In this document: piece after piece, positions 1 through 7,507 of the stretch
Position numbering within the stretch: position 1 is the first letter of the stretch
Layout of the letters: each line of letters opens with the position of its first letter
Translations under genes and position numbers: made by a program
The notes under the pieces: model-generated
What the model was told of the DNA's origin: nothing
What the model saw: the letters and a program-made list of their open reading frames with translations, nothing else
Database searches by the model: none
DNA from: Candidatus Dormiibacterota bacterium
GTDB taxonomy: Bacteria > Chloroflexota > Dormibacteria > CF-121
Direction of reading: 5' to 3'
DNA: 64,000 bases
Assembly (NCBI GenBank): GCA_035544955.1
Contig: DASZZN010000005.1
Location: 1-64,000, forward strand

Positions 1-660
1 CAGGACCAGCTGCCGAGCCCAGGGCAGTAGCCCGGTGGCGATTTCGAAACCCGAATTCTGCTTTCCCACGATGAAGACCCGTCGGTCCTTGTAGGTTTCG
101 ACCGGACGGAAGTCGCCGTAGTGCGGCACCTGCTCCAGACCCGGGGTCGGCGGCCGGTAGGGTTGGGCGACGCCAACGGCGAACACGACGACCGGCGCGC
201 GGTACTCGCCCTCGGAGGTGGTGAGTACGAATTCCGCGCCGTCCTGGCGAGTCGATTCCCAGCGGGTTCCATGGCGCACCCGGATGCCGGTGCGCTCCGC
301 GAACGCCTCCAGGCCTTTCTGCATCTCCGGCCGGGAGGGAAAGTACGATGTCCCGTCCATCAGGGCCGGCATCACCGCGCGATGCCGCTCGTCGTCGGCC
401 AGCAGACTGTTCCAGTCGTAGCGTTCGTAGGCGCGCGACGTGTGCTCGACGCCGGTGAAGGGCTTGGTCCAGCTCAGCATGCGCTGGAACACCGGCCAGC
501 GCCGGAACATGCCGCCCGGCGCCGGGTCGTCCGAGAGGACCGCGTGTTCGATGCCCACGCGGCTCAACGAATAGCTCAGCTGCAAGCCACCGGGCCCGCT
601 GCCCACCACGACCAGTCGATAGCGGCCCGGAGGAAAAGGCTTCTGCGCTAGCTCAGCCAC
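1..660 (-). CDS. Flavin-dependent monooxygenase, FAD/NAD(P)-binding (cut by left edge)
   Basis: About 220 N-terminal residues are visible; the rest lies beyond the left edge. An N-terminal Rossmann fold shows VVVGSGPGG (residues about 17-25), the FAD dinucleotide-binding motif. A second nucleotide site, VGKQNSGFEIATG, lies near residue 200 and is typical of flavin-containing monooxygenases and related pyridine-nucleotide oxidoreductases. The family oxidises soft nucleophiles or carbonyl substrates with NAD(P)H and O2; the substrate cannot be read here. The GTG start at 660 overlaps the end of the upstream cyclic-nucleotide-domain gene by 13 bases, so the two are probably translationally coupled. 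Confidence 0.8.
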   Translation of the reverse strand, partial: MAELAQKPFPPGRYRLVVVGSGPGGLQLSYSLSRVGIEHAVLSDDPAPGGMFRRWPVFQRMLSWTKPFTGVEHTSRAYERYDWNSLLADDERHRAVMPALMDGTSYFPSRPEMQKGLEAFAERTGIRVRHGTRWESTRQDGAEFVLTTSEGEYRAPVVVFAVGVAQPYRPPTPGLEQVPHYGDFRPVETYKDRRVFIVGKQNSGFEIATGLLPWARQLVL

Positions 661-1070
661 TTGGTTGTGTTCTTGAGCTTGCGTGCCTCCCCCTGTAGCA
701 GGCGATACATGATGCGTGGATGCCGCGTCAGAAACCCCTCGAGCTGGGCGGCCGGCAGGACAAGACACCGCAAGGGCGTTTCCGCCACGATGTCGGCAAC
801 CGGTACCTCGCCGAGTAAGCACGAGATTTCGCCGAAGTAATCGCCGGCTTTGAGCGTGCTGCGGTCGACGTTGTCGACGCGGATCCCGGCGGTTCCCTCG
901 AGGATGACGTAGAACCCCGATCCGCTGACGCCCTGGCGGAGGATTCGCTCGCCCTGCCCGAAAAAGGACTCATCAAAAAGGTGCGCGACTTCCTCGAGCT
1001 GCGGCCCGGTCAGGTCGGCGAAGAGCGAGAAGGCCGCGATGGTGTTGACCACGTCGTCTCGGACGGCCAC
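648..1070 (-). CDS. Stand-alone cyclic-nucleotide-binding-domain protein
   Basis: This 140-residue protein consists almost entirely of one CRP/FNR-type cNMP-binding beta-barrel (residues about 10-130) with no helix-turn-helix, so it is not a classical transcription factor. The phosphate-binding cassette is recognisable (GDYFGEISCLLGE), but the position that usually holds the phosphate-contacting Arg reads PVADIVA. Cyclic-nucleotide binding is therefore doubtful. The GTG start at 1070 shares its G with the stop codon of the MFS gene. It may be a regulatory subunit for the neighbouring transporter or monooxygenase; that role is inferred from coupling only. Confidence 0.8.
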   Translation of the reverse strand: MAVRDDVVNTIAAFSLFADLTGPQLEEVAHLFDESFFGQGERILRQGVSGSGFYVILEGTAGIRVDNVDRSTLKAGDYFGEISCLLGEVPVADIVAETPLRCLVLPAAQLEGFLTRHPRIMYRLLQGEARKLKNTTKWLS

Positions 1071-2656
1071 TAAACCCCCTCCTTCGCCGGCTGTGTCGTG
1101 CCCGGGGTGGGCTCACGCTGGGGCGCCCTGGCCGGGTCCTGAATGCCGACCGCGTTTACGATCGCTCCAAGGATAAGGAGGGCCGCACCCACCATCATCG
1201 CCAGGTGGAAGGCGGTGGTCGATGCGTCGCGGACGAGATCCGCCATCAGCGGCACGCCGGATGGGTTGAGGGGGCTCACGGCTTTGCGGAAGTTCGGAAC
1301 GTTGACATTGAAGTCAGGCCGCCGCGCGGCAATGTAACTGTAGAAGCTGGCGGTGATGAACACGAAGACCAAGGCGCCGGCCAGTTGCGGTCCGACCCGC
1401 GAGATCGCGTTGTTGATCGCGGACCCGAGCCCCGCGTTGTGCGCCGGCACCGATCGCATCAGCGCGGTCGTGAGGGGAGCCACTAGCATGCAGAGCCCCA
1501 ACCCGAAGATGATCCCACCGGGCAGCAGATCGACGACGTACGACAGCGGCGGCAGGAAGGTCGAGGGGTTCTGCGGTTCGAGATGCCAGGGGGTGCTGGT
1601 CGCCGGCATGCGCGCGTACCACAGGACCCCGAGGGCCATGATTGCCGGCCCGACCGCCATGAAAAGGCGCGACCCGACTCGGCCCGCAATAGCGCCGAAC
1701 CGGGGGGAGAGGAAGGTCAGAAAGAGCGCGCCCGGGATGCCGGCCAGCCCGGCCGCGGCGGCGGTGTAGCCGATCGTGCCCTGCATGAAGAGCGTCAGGT
1801 AATAGAAGGTGACATAGAGCGAGCCGTAGATCACGAGCGTCGAGATGTTCGTCACTGTGAAGTTACGCGAGCGAAACAGCGAGAGGGGAATCAAGGGATG
1901 CGGAACACGCGCCATGTAGAAGGGGAGGACTATCGTCGAGAGCACGCCGAGGGCAAGCGCAACGTAACCCAGCGGATCCTGCCAGTCGCGTTGCTGGCTG
2001 TAGATCGTACCGAAGGCGAGCCCACCTACGGCCAGCGCCACGATCGCGGCCCCCAGCCAGTCGAAATGCGCCGTGGCGGTTTCGTCACGGCTTTCCGGCA
2101 CGTGGGCGTAGGTCGCCCAGAGCGCAATCAGGATCAGGGGCACGTTGATCAGGAACGCCGCACGCCAGGAGATCGTGTCTACCAACAGGCCGCCGACGAA
2201 CGGACCGAGGATGGTGGTTGCGCCAGAGGCGCCGGCCCAGAGGCCGAAGGCTCGGCCCTGCGCCTCCCCCTCGAAGTTGGCGGTGAGGAGCGCGAGCGAC
2301 CCGGGGACCAGGACGGCTCCGGCCACACCCTGGAGAACCCGAAACAGAACGAGAAGTTCCATGTTTGGGGCAAGACCGCACAGCACCGACGTCACGCCGA
2401 AGCCGACCAGGCCATAAAGGAACATCCGCTTGCGGCCGTAGTAGTCGCTGAGCGCGCCAGCCAGGATCAGCAGGGCGCTGAGCGTCAGCAGGTAGGCGTT
2501 GTACACGTAGGACTGGCCTTCCAGGATGCCGAACCAGAGTCGCGGCAGGTCCCGGCCGATGCGGGGGAGGGCGACGTTGACCACGGTGGAGTCGAGGAAC
2601 ACGATGCCGGACCCGAGCACGGCGGCAACCAGGATCCAGCGGCGCCGGTCGGTCAT
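1070..2656 (-). CDS. MFS drug/solute exporter, DHA2 (14-TM) family
   Basis: The 528-residue inner-membrane transporter carries the DHA2 signature DSTVVNVALPRI near residue 22 and the MFS motif A (GALSDYYGRKR) between TM2 and TM3. A motif-C-like glycine/proline stretch (GAVLVPGSLALL) follows in TM5. Length and motifs fit proton-driven multidrug exporters of the EmrB/QacA type. The ATG at 2656 is preferred over an upstream in-frame ATG at 2887 because it has a strong AGGAGG ribosome site, and the upstream extension is Arg-rich and antisense to the debranching-enzyme gene. The stop overlaps the next GTG by one base. Confidence 0.88.
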   Translation of the reverse strand: MTDRRRWILVAAVLGSGIVFLDSTVVNVALPRIGRDLPRLWFGILEGQSYVYNAYLLTLSALLILAGALSDYYGRKRMFLYGLVGFGVTSVLCGLAPNMELLVLFRVLQGVAGAVLVPGSLALLTANFEGEAQGRAFGLWAGASGATTILGPFVGGLLVDTISWRAAFLINVPLILIALWATYAHVPESRDETATAHFDWLGAAIVALAVGGLAFGTIYSQQRDWQDPLGYVALALGVLSTIVLPFYMARVPHPLIPLSLFRSRNFTVTNISTLVIYGSLYVTFYYLTLFMQGTIGYTAAAAGLAGIPGALFLTFLSPRFGAIAGRVGSRLFMAVGPAIMALGVLWYARMPATSTPWHLEPQNPSTFLPPLSYVVDLLPGGIIFGLGLCMLVAPLTTALMRSVPAHNAGLGSAINNAISRVGPQLAGALVFVFITASFYSYIAARRPDFNVNVPNFRKAVSPLNPSGVPLMADLVRDASTTAFHLAMMVGAALLILGAIVNAVGIQDPARAPQREPTPGTTQPAKEGV

Positions 2657-2724
2657 CTGCTCCCTCCTTCGGTCATCGCAGATTCTAAAACCCCGCCACG
2701 GACCAGCGCGAATTCCGCCTGCAA

Positions 2725-4737
2725 TCAGCTCCGGACGGTGGCCGTTGCTCTCCCTCCGGCGGCGATGTTGTCCAGCCGGACCCGTCCCCAGCCCTCGCTG
2801 AGATGCGCGTCGATCCGCAAGGTTCCGTTGAACACGTCGAGGCCAAGCGCGGTGCGAAGCGCCAGAAGTGGCGCGCCGGCGGCCCATGCCTGTGGACGAG
2901 ACGCGGTTGGATACTCGACAGGCGCTCCTGTCTCCTCACGGGCAAAGCCGGCAAAGACCTCGGGCAGTCGGTATTCGAACGCCTCCGCGGCCTGGACCAG
3001 CATGAGGGCCAGGTGCGAGGCCTCTTCGCGATAGCCATAGCGGCGCAGCCCCTCGGCTACTAACGCCGTGTCGTGCGGCCAAACCGTGCCATCGTGGTAC
3101 TCGATCGGGTTGTAGCCGGCGTCGTTCGCCGACATCGTCCGAATCCCCCAGCCCGTGAACATCTCGGGCGACATCAGGCGCTTCGCCATCACGGCCGCGC
3201 GCTCTTCCGGCACGATGCCCGACCAGAGCAGGTGCCCGACGTTGGAGCTCATGGAGTCGACCTGCTTCTTTTCGCCGTCGAGCGCCAGCGCATAGTGGCC
3301 GCGAGCCTCGATCCAGTAATCGCGGTTGAAGCGCTCCCGTAGCGTCACCGCGTCACGTTCGAGGCGCTCGGCAAGTTGGGCGTCGTCCCAGACATCACGC
3401 GCGAGCCGAGCCATCCGCACGCGCGCATCGTACGCATAGCCCTGGATCTCACAAGTCGCGATCGGCCCCTTCGCCACCGAGCCGTCTTTGAAGAGGATCG
3501 AATTCCACGAGTCCTTCCAGCATTGGTTGGCGAGGCCTTCTTTCGAGCGGGTCTGATATTCGAGGTAGCCGTCACCGTCGCGATCGCCAAAGCGCTCCAT
3601 CCATTCAAGCGCTTTCATCGCGGCCGGCTGCAAGCTTCGAACAAAGTCGCGGTCGCCAGCCCAGCGCTGGTACTCGTCAAGCAGGATCAGGAAGAGCGGT
3701 GTCGCGTCGTGCGTGCCGTAGTAGGGACTGTGCGGCCGCTCGCCTAGCATTGTGAGCTCGCCAAGTCGCAGCTCGTGCAGGATCTTTCCCGGTTCGGCAT
3801 CACGAAAGTCATCCCGCTCTTTCGCCTGCCACGCGGTCAGCGCCTCGAGGGTCGTCCGTGCCAGGTGAGGCTGGAAGGGGAGTGCCTGGTAGGCGGTGAT
3901 CAGGCTGTCGCGGCCGAACAGGGCCATGAACCACGGCAGGCCCGCAGCCGGTAGCGAATAGGAGAGCGTCTTGAGCGGGCGAAAACGCAGGGCGGCCAGG
4001 TCGATCAGGCTCTGACGGTAGGTGTGGCGCAGAACATCGTTGTCGGTCTCGAGCGTTGGCGCTTGCGCCATCCATTGTTCGAAGGTGGTTGGCATGTCCG
4101 GCTTTGGGTTGCCGAACGTGCGGTCACCGTGGTCAAGCCGGTTGGGCTCTCCGTCCCTCACCGGAAAAACATCGACACAGGTTTGCCATGACCCCCGCGG
4201 CTCCAGGTGCAGCTCAAACTGTGCCCGTTGGAGTCCCACCGAAAAATTCTCGCTGAATTCGATCACGGTGTCGCGCCGATAGGTATCTCGCGTGTAAGTC
4301 AAAGTGACCCGGCTGGGGCCGAGGTCCGTGTGCAACTGCCCCCGCTTCGGGGTGCGGTCTTTGACCTCGAAGAGGTCCGCGAAATCGCTGCCGTACTCGA
4401 CCTCGATCATCACGGCCTGCGGACGATCACTGTGGTTGTGGACGGTCAAGTCTTCGTGGACCCCACGCGCCACGAAGCGGTCGCGCCGGATCGAGATGGG
4501 CGGGTTCTCGCCGACGCTGACGCTCGCCAGGGTCGCAAAGATGGACGCTGAGTAGTAGTCGACCGTTCGGCTGGTCAGGACATGGACCGGTTGGCCGTTG
4601 AGCAGCAGCCGCCAGGTGGAGAGCTGTCGCATGTCGGCATGGAAGAAGCCGTTGGCATCCTCGCTCGGTTCGACGTCGCCGGCCGCGTCGGAGACAAAGA
4701 ACGTGTTCCCATCGAGCACGGTCAGGGTGCCGGCCAT
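2725..4737 (-). CDS. Glycogen debranching enzyme-like protein (amylo-alpha-1,6-glucosidase family)
   Basis: The 670-residue cytoplasmic protein has an N-terminal beta-rich GDE_N-type domain (about 10-210; FFVSDAAGDVEPSEDANGFF opens it) followed by an (alpha/alpha)6-barrel. The barrel contains PWFMALFGRDSLITAYQ (about 250-270) and GTVWPHDTALVAEGLRRYG (about 570-590), both typical of GDE/GH63/GH15-like enzymes. Action on alpha-glucan branch points is inferred from the family. The ATG at 4737 is chosen over starts at 4764-4767 because a TACTCT hexamer ends six bases before it, giving a leaderless start, and the protein similarity begins there. Confidence 0.82.
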   Translation of the reverse strand: MAGTLTVLDGNTFFVSDAAGDVEPSEDANGFFHADMRQLSTWRLLLNGQPVHVLTSRTVDYYSASIFATLASVSVGENPPISIRRDRFVARGVHEDLTVHNHSDRPQAVMIEVEYGSDFADLFEVKDRTPKRGQLHTDLGPSRVTLTYTRDTYRRDTVIEFSENFSVGLQRAQFELHLEPRGSWQTCVDVFPVRDGEPNRLDHGDRTFGNPKPDMPTTFEQWMAQAPTLETDNDVLRHTYRQSLIDLAALRFRPLKTLSYSLPAAGLPWFMALFGRDSLITAYQALPFQPHLARTTLEALTAWQAKERDDFRDAEPGKILHELRLGELTMLGERPHSPYYGTHDATPLFLILLDEYQRWAGDRDFVRSLQPAAMKALEWMERFGDRDGDGYLEYQTRSKEGLANQCWKDSWNSILFKDGSVAKGPIATCEIQGYAYDARVRMARLARDVWDDAQLAERLERDAVTLRERFNRDYWIEARGHYALALDGEKKQVDSMSSNVGHLLWSGIVPEERAAVMAKRLMSPEMFTGWGIRTMSANDAGYNPIEYHDGTVWPHDTALVAEGLRRYGYREEASHLALMLVQAAEAFEYRLPEVFAGFAREETGAPVEYPTASRPQAWAAGAPLLALRTALGLDVFNGTLRIDAHLSEGWGRVRLDNIAAGGRATATVRS

Positions 4738-4743
4738 CGACCT

Positions 4744-4749
4744 AGAGTA
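4744..4749 (-). promoter_or_regulatory. -10 element (TACTCT) for a leaderless debranching-enzyme mRNA
   Basis: TACTCT fits TAnnnT and ends six bases before ATG 4737. Transcription would start at or within a base of the start codon. No Shine-Dalgarno sequence is present at the right distance. Confidence 0.5.
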
Positions 4750-4797
4750 CTCACCTGGCAGCATCAACGTCGTATGGGTCGAGTCAAGCCTACTCAG

Positions 4798-5463
4798 TCA
4801 GGCAGGCTCGCCAGGTGTGACCAACCGCGACTCGTAGGCGGCTACCACCGCCTGGACGCGGTTCTCGACATTAAGCTTGTCGAGGATGTGGGCGACATGC
4901 GTCTTGACCGTCGCCTCGCTGACGAAAAGCGTTTGACCGATCGCCTCGTTGTTGAGGCCGCGGGCCATCAGGCGCAGCACCTCAACCTCGCGTTCGGTCA
5001 GCGACGACAGGTCGGGCGTCAACGAACTTCGCGCGCCACGTGAGGCGTAGCGCTCGATCAACCGTCGGGTGATCGATGGAGCGAGGAGGGCGTCACCGGC
5101 AACCACCAGGCGGACAGCCGCGATCAGCTGCTCGGGCGTGACGTCCTTGAGGAGAAAACCGCAGGCCCCGGCACGCAAGGCCCCGTAGACATATTCATCG
5201 AGATCGAAGGTCGTCAGGATCACGATCCGGCAGCTGCTCAGCCCGTTCTCGAGGATCTGCCGCGTGGCTTCGAGGCCATCCATCCGCGGCATGCGAACAT
5301 CCATCAGCACCACGTCGGGTCGGTGGCGCTGGGCCAGCCCGACCGCCTGCTCACCATCCTGAGCCTCGCCGACGACCTCGAAATCGGGCTGCGACTCCAG
5401 GATCAGCCGGAAACCGGCCCGGACGAGCGACTGGTCGTCGACGATCAGGACGCGGGTGGTCAC
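4798..5463 (-). CDS. Two-component response regulator, NarL/LuxR family
   Basis: This 221-residue protein has a receiver domain (residues 1-120; acidic pocket at D9-D10, phospho-acceptor D55 in VVLMDVRMPR, conserved Lys in LLKDVTPEQL). A C-terminal LuxR-type HTH (about 150-210; LTEREVEVLRLMARGLNNEAI) follows. It overlaps the stop of the kinase gene by four bases, so it is the cognate regulator. Targets are unknown; the divergent ABC transporter genes (from 6797) are the obvious candidates, as in many DesK/BceS-like systems next to MacB-type transporters. Confidence 0.93.
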   Translation of the reverse strand: MTTRVLIVDDQSLVRAGFRLILESQPDFEVVGEAQDGEQAVGLAQRHRPDVVLMDVRMPRMDGLEATRQILENGLSSCRIVILTTFDLDEYVYGALRAGACGFLLKDVTPEQLIAAVRLVVAGDALLAPSITRRLIERYASRGARSSLTPDLSSLTEREVEVLRLMARGLNNEAIGQTLFVSEATVKTHVAHILDKLNVENRVQAVVAAYESRLVTPGEPA

Positions 5464-6689
5464 GGCGGATCGAGGGGCAGGCGGGCAAGAACGGCGTAGC
5501 CGCCCTCGGGACGCTTGCCCGCTTCCACCGTGCCGCCGAACAGTGCTACCCGCTCCTGCATGCCCACAAGGCCGCGCCCAATCCCGTCGGCCGGTGTGGC
5601 AATCGCTCCCTCGTCGATGATCTCGATCTCGAGTCCGTCCGGCGTGTAGCGCACGACGACCGCAGTTCGTGCGCCGCCCGCGTACTTCAGCGCGTTCGTC
5701 AGAGCCTCCTGCACGATTCGGTAGGCTGCCACGTCGAGGCCGGGCGGCAATGATTCGGGGGGACCTTCCACCTGCAGTTCGACCGGCAGGCCCGCCTCAC
5801 GCACGCGTGCCACCAGTGCGTCGAGGCCGGCCATCCCCGGCTGCGGGGCGAGCGGTGGCGCCTCGCTGCCGTTTTCACTCAGCACGCCGAGGAGTCGGCG
5901 CAACTCGGCCATCGCCTCATGCCCGCTTGCTTCGACGGCGAGCAAGGACTCGCGGGCCGCCTCGGGCTTGTCGTCCATCACCTTTCGCGCGGCACCGGCC
6001 TGCACGACCATGACGCTGACACTGTGAGCGACGACGTCGTGCAGTTCACGGGCGATGTGGCGACGCTCCGTCTCAGCCGCAGCGGCCACGGCTTCGGCGC
6101 GTTCCTGCTCGAGCTGATGAGCCCGCTCTCGTTGCTGGTCGGCTTGCCCCTGCCTGCTCGCGATTTCGCTGCCGAACAGGTATGAGGCTCCGAGCAGAGC
6201 TAAAGGCAGCACCTCATTCGGGATGGGCAGCGCCGAGGATCCATTGCGTCCGCTGGTGTACTCGATCGCGATCCCGCCCGCACTAAGAAAGACGAGGAAA
6301 ACGGCCACGATCCGATGCCGCGTGTAGATCCCGAGTGACACGGCGGCGCTGAGTACCGCGATGAGCGCAGCGAAACCGATGTTGTTCGCGCCGAAGGCAA
6401 TCCCCGCAATGCCGACCGCAAACACCGCGATTGGCCAGCGCCGGCGGACGAGCAAGGGAACGGTGCAAAGAAAGACGGCCGGCGTGAAATGGCCGGTGTT
6501 GAGACCCTCCCCGATGGCCCATGCGGTCAGGCCCAGCGCCAGGACAACGTCCCGTTGACGGATGTCGAACCGGCGGGGGAGCGTGCGTAGGTCCCGCACA
6601 AGAGGACTGTAGCGAGCGGTGGCGTCGCGTGCATCCACCGGCGGGATGATTCCCGGTAGGTCCCGGGGATGACTGGCCTTCGGAATCAC
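5460..6689 (-). CDS. DesK/NarX-type sensor histidine kinase
   Basis: The 409-residue membrane kinase has an N-terminal sensor with about five to six transmembrane helices (residues 45-190), then a coiled-coil region. A HisKA_3 dimerisation domain follows with the phospho-acceptor His in RRHIARELHDVVAHSVSV, then an HATPase_c domain (EALTNALKYAGG and GRGLVGMQERVALFGG). Little protein protrudes from the membrane, so the signal is probably sensed within or at the bilayer. It starts with GTG at 6689 and is transcribed with the NarL-type regulator. Confidence 0.92.
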   Translation of the reverse strand: MIPKASHPRDLPGIIPPVDARDATARYSPLVRDLRTLPRRFDIRQRDVVLALGLTAWAIGEGLNTGHFTPAVFLCTVPLLVRRRWPIAVFAVGIAGIAFGANNIGFAALIAVLSAAVSLGIYTRHRIVAVFLVFLSAGGIAIEYTSGRNGSSALPIPNEVLPLALLGASYLFGSEIASRQGQADQQRERAHQLEQERAEAVAAAAETERRHIARELHDVVAHSVSVMVVQAGAARKVMDDKPEAARESLLAVEASGHEAMAELRRLLGVLSENGSEAPPLAPQPGMAGLDALVARVREAGLPVELQVEGPPESLPPGLDVAAYRIVQEALTNALKYAGGARTAVVVRYTPDGLEIEIIDEGAIATPADGIGRGLVGMQERVALFGGTVEAGKRPEGGYAVLARLPLDPP

Positions 6690-6796
6690 TCCTGCGGGCG
6701 AGCCGAATTCGTCTTGGGAGCGGACGACGCCAGCGGCGATCCGCCATAGGCTGCGGCCATCACACGGGGGCCATCAAGCCCAAAGGAGCGTGCTCC

Positions 6797-7507
6797 ATGA
6801 GCCAGCTCATCGAGCTAAACGGTGTTAGCAAGATTTACAACGGCGAACGCGGGCATGCGGCGCTCGATTCGGTTTCTCTCGACATCCACGCCGGCGAGGT
6901 AACCGCCGTGATGGGACCGTCGGGCAGCGGGAAGTCGACGCTCCTCAACGTCATCGGCGGGCTGGATCGGCCGACGAAGGGAACGGTGCTGGTCGACGGC
7001 GCCGACCTCGGCCGGCTCAGCGAGGCGGGCCTGGCGCGTTTCCGTCGGACGACGGTCGGGATCATCTTCCAGTTCTTCAACTTGCTCAACAACCTGACGG
7101 CGTTGGACAACGTCACGATCCCGGCCCAGCTCGCGGGAATCAAGCCATCCCAGACGAGGCGGCGTGCCCTGGAGCTCCTTGAACGCCTGGGAATCGCGTC
7201 GTTGCGCGACCAGTACCCTGCCCGCCTGAGCGGCGGCGAGCGTCAGCGAGTGGCGATCGCCCGCGCGCTGATCAACAATCCGGTGCTGCTGCTGGCGGAC
7301 GAACCAACCGGCGCGCTCGATTCACAGTCTGGCGACCAGGTGATGGCCATCCTTTCTGACCTGAACCGGAGCGGCCAGACCCTCGTGCTTGTTACCCACG
7401 ACGAGCGACTGGCGCGGTCGGCTGCCACCCGCGTGGTCCGCCTGATCGATGGGGCCATCCTCGACGACCGCCGCGATGCGGCTCACGGCCTGGTGCAGGT
7501 CCAATGA
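6797..7507 (+). CDS. ABC transporter ATP-binding protein, MacB/LolD type
   Basis: This 236-residue ATPase shows Walker A (GPSGSGKST, about residues 41-49), a Q-loop (IFQFFNLL), the ABC signature LSGGERQR and Walker B with catalytic Glu (LLLADEPTGALD). The sequence class is that of LolD/MacB ATPases, which drive FtsX-fold permeases rather than classical transport. A good ribosome site (AAAGGAG) lies before ATG 6797. The stop overlaps the start of the permease gene (ATGA), so the two form one complex. It is divergent from the two-component operon. Confidence 0.95.
   Translation: MSQLIELNGVSKIYNGERGHAALDSVSLDIHAGEVTAVMGPSGSGKSTLLNVIGGLDRPTKGTVLVDGADLGRLSEAGLARFRRTTVGIIFQFFNLLNNLTALDNVTIPAQLAGIKPSQTRRRALELLERLGIASLRDQYPARLSGGERQRVAIARALINNPVLLLADEPTGALDSQSGDQVMAILSDLNRSGQTLVLVTHDERLARSAATRVVRLIDGAILDDRRDAAHGLVQVQ

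Noticed and set aside
1583-3034. Open frame of 483 codons opposite the MFS and debranching genes
   Set aside because: Composition and lack of motifs show it is an antisense shadow of two real genes.
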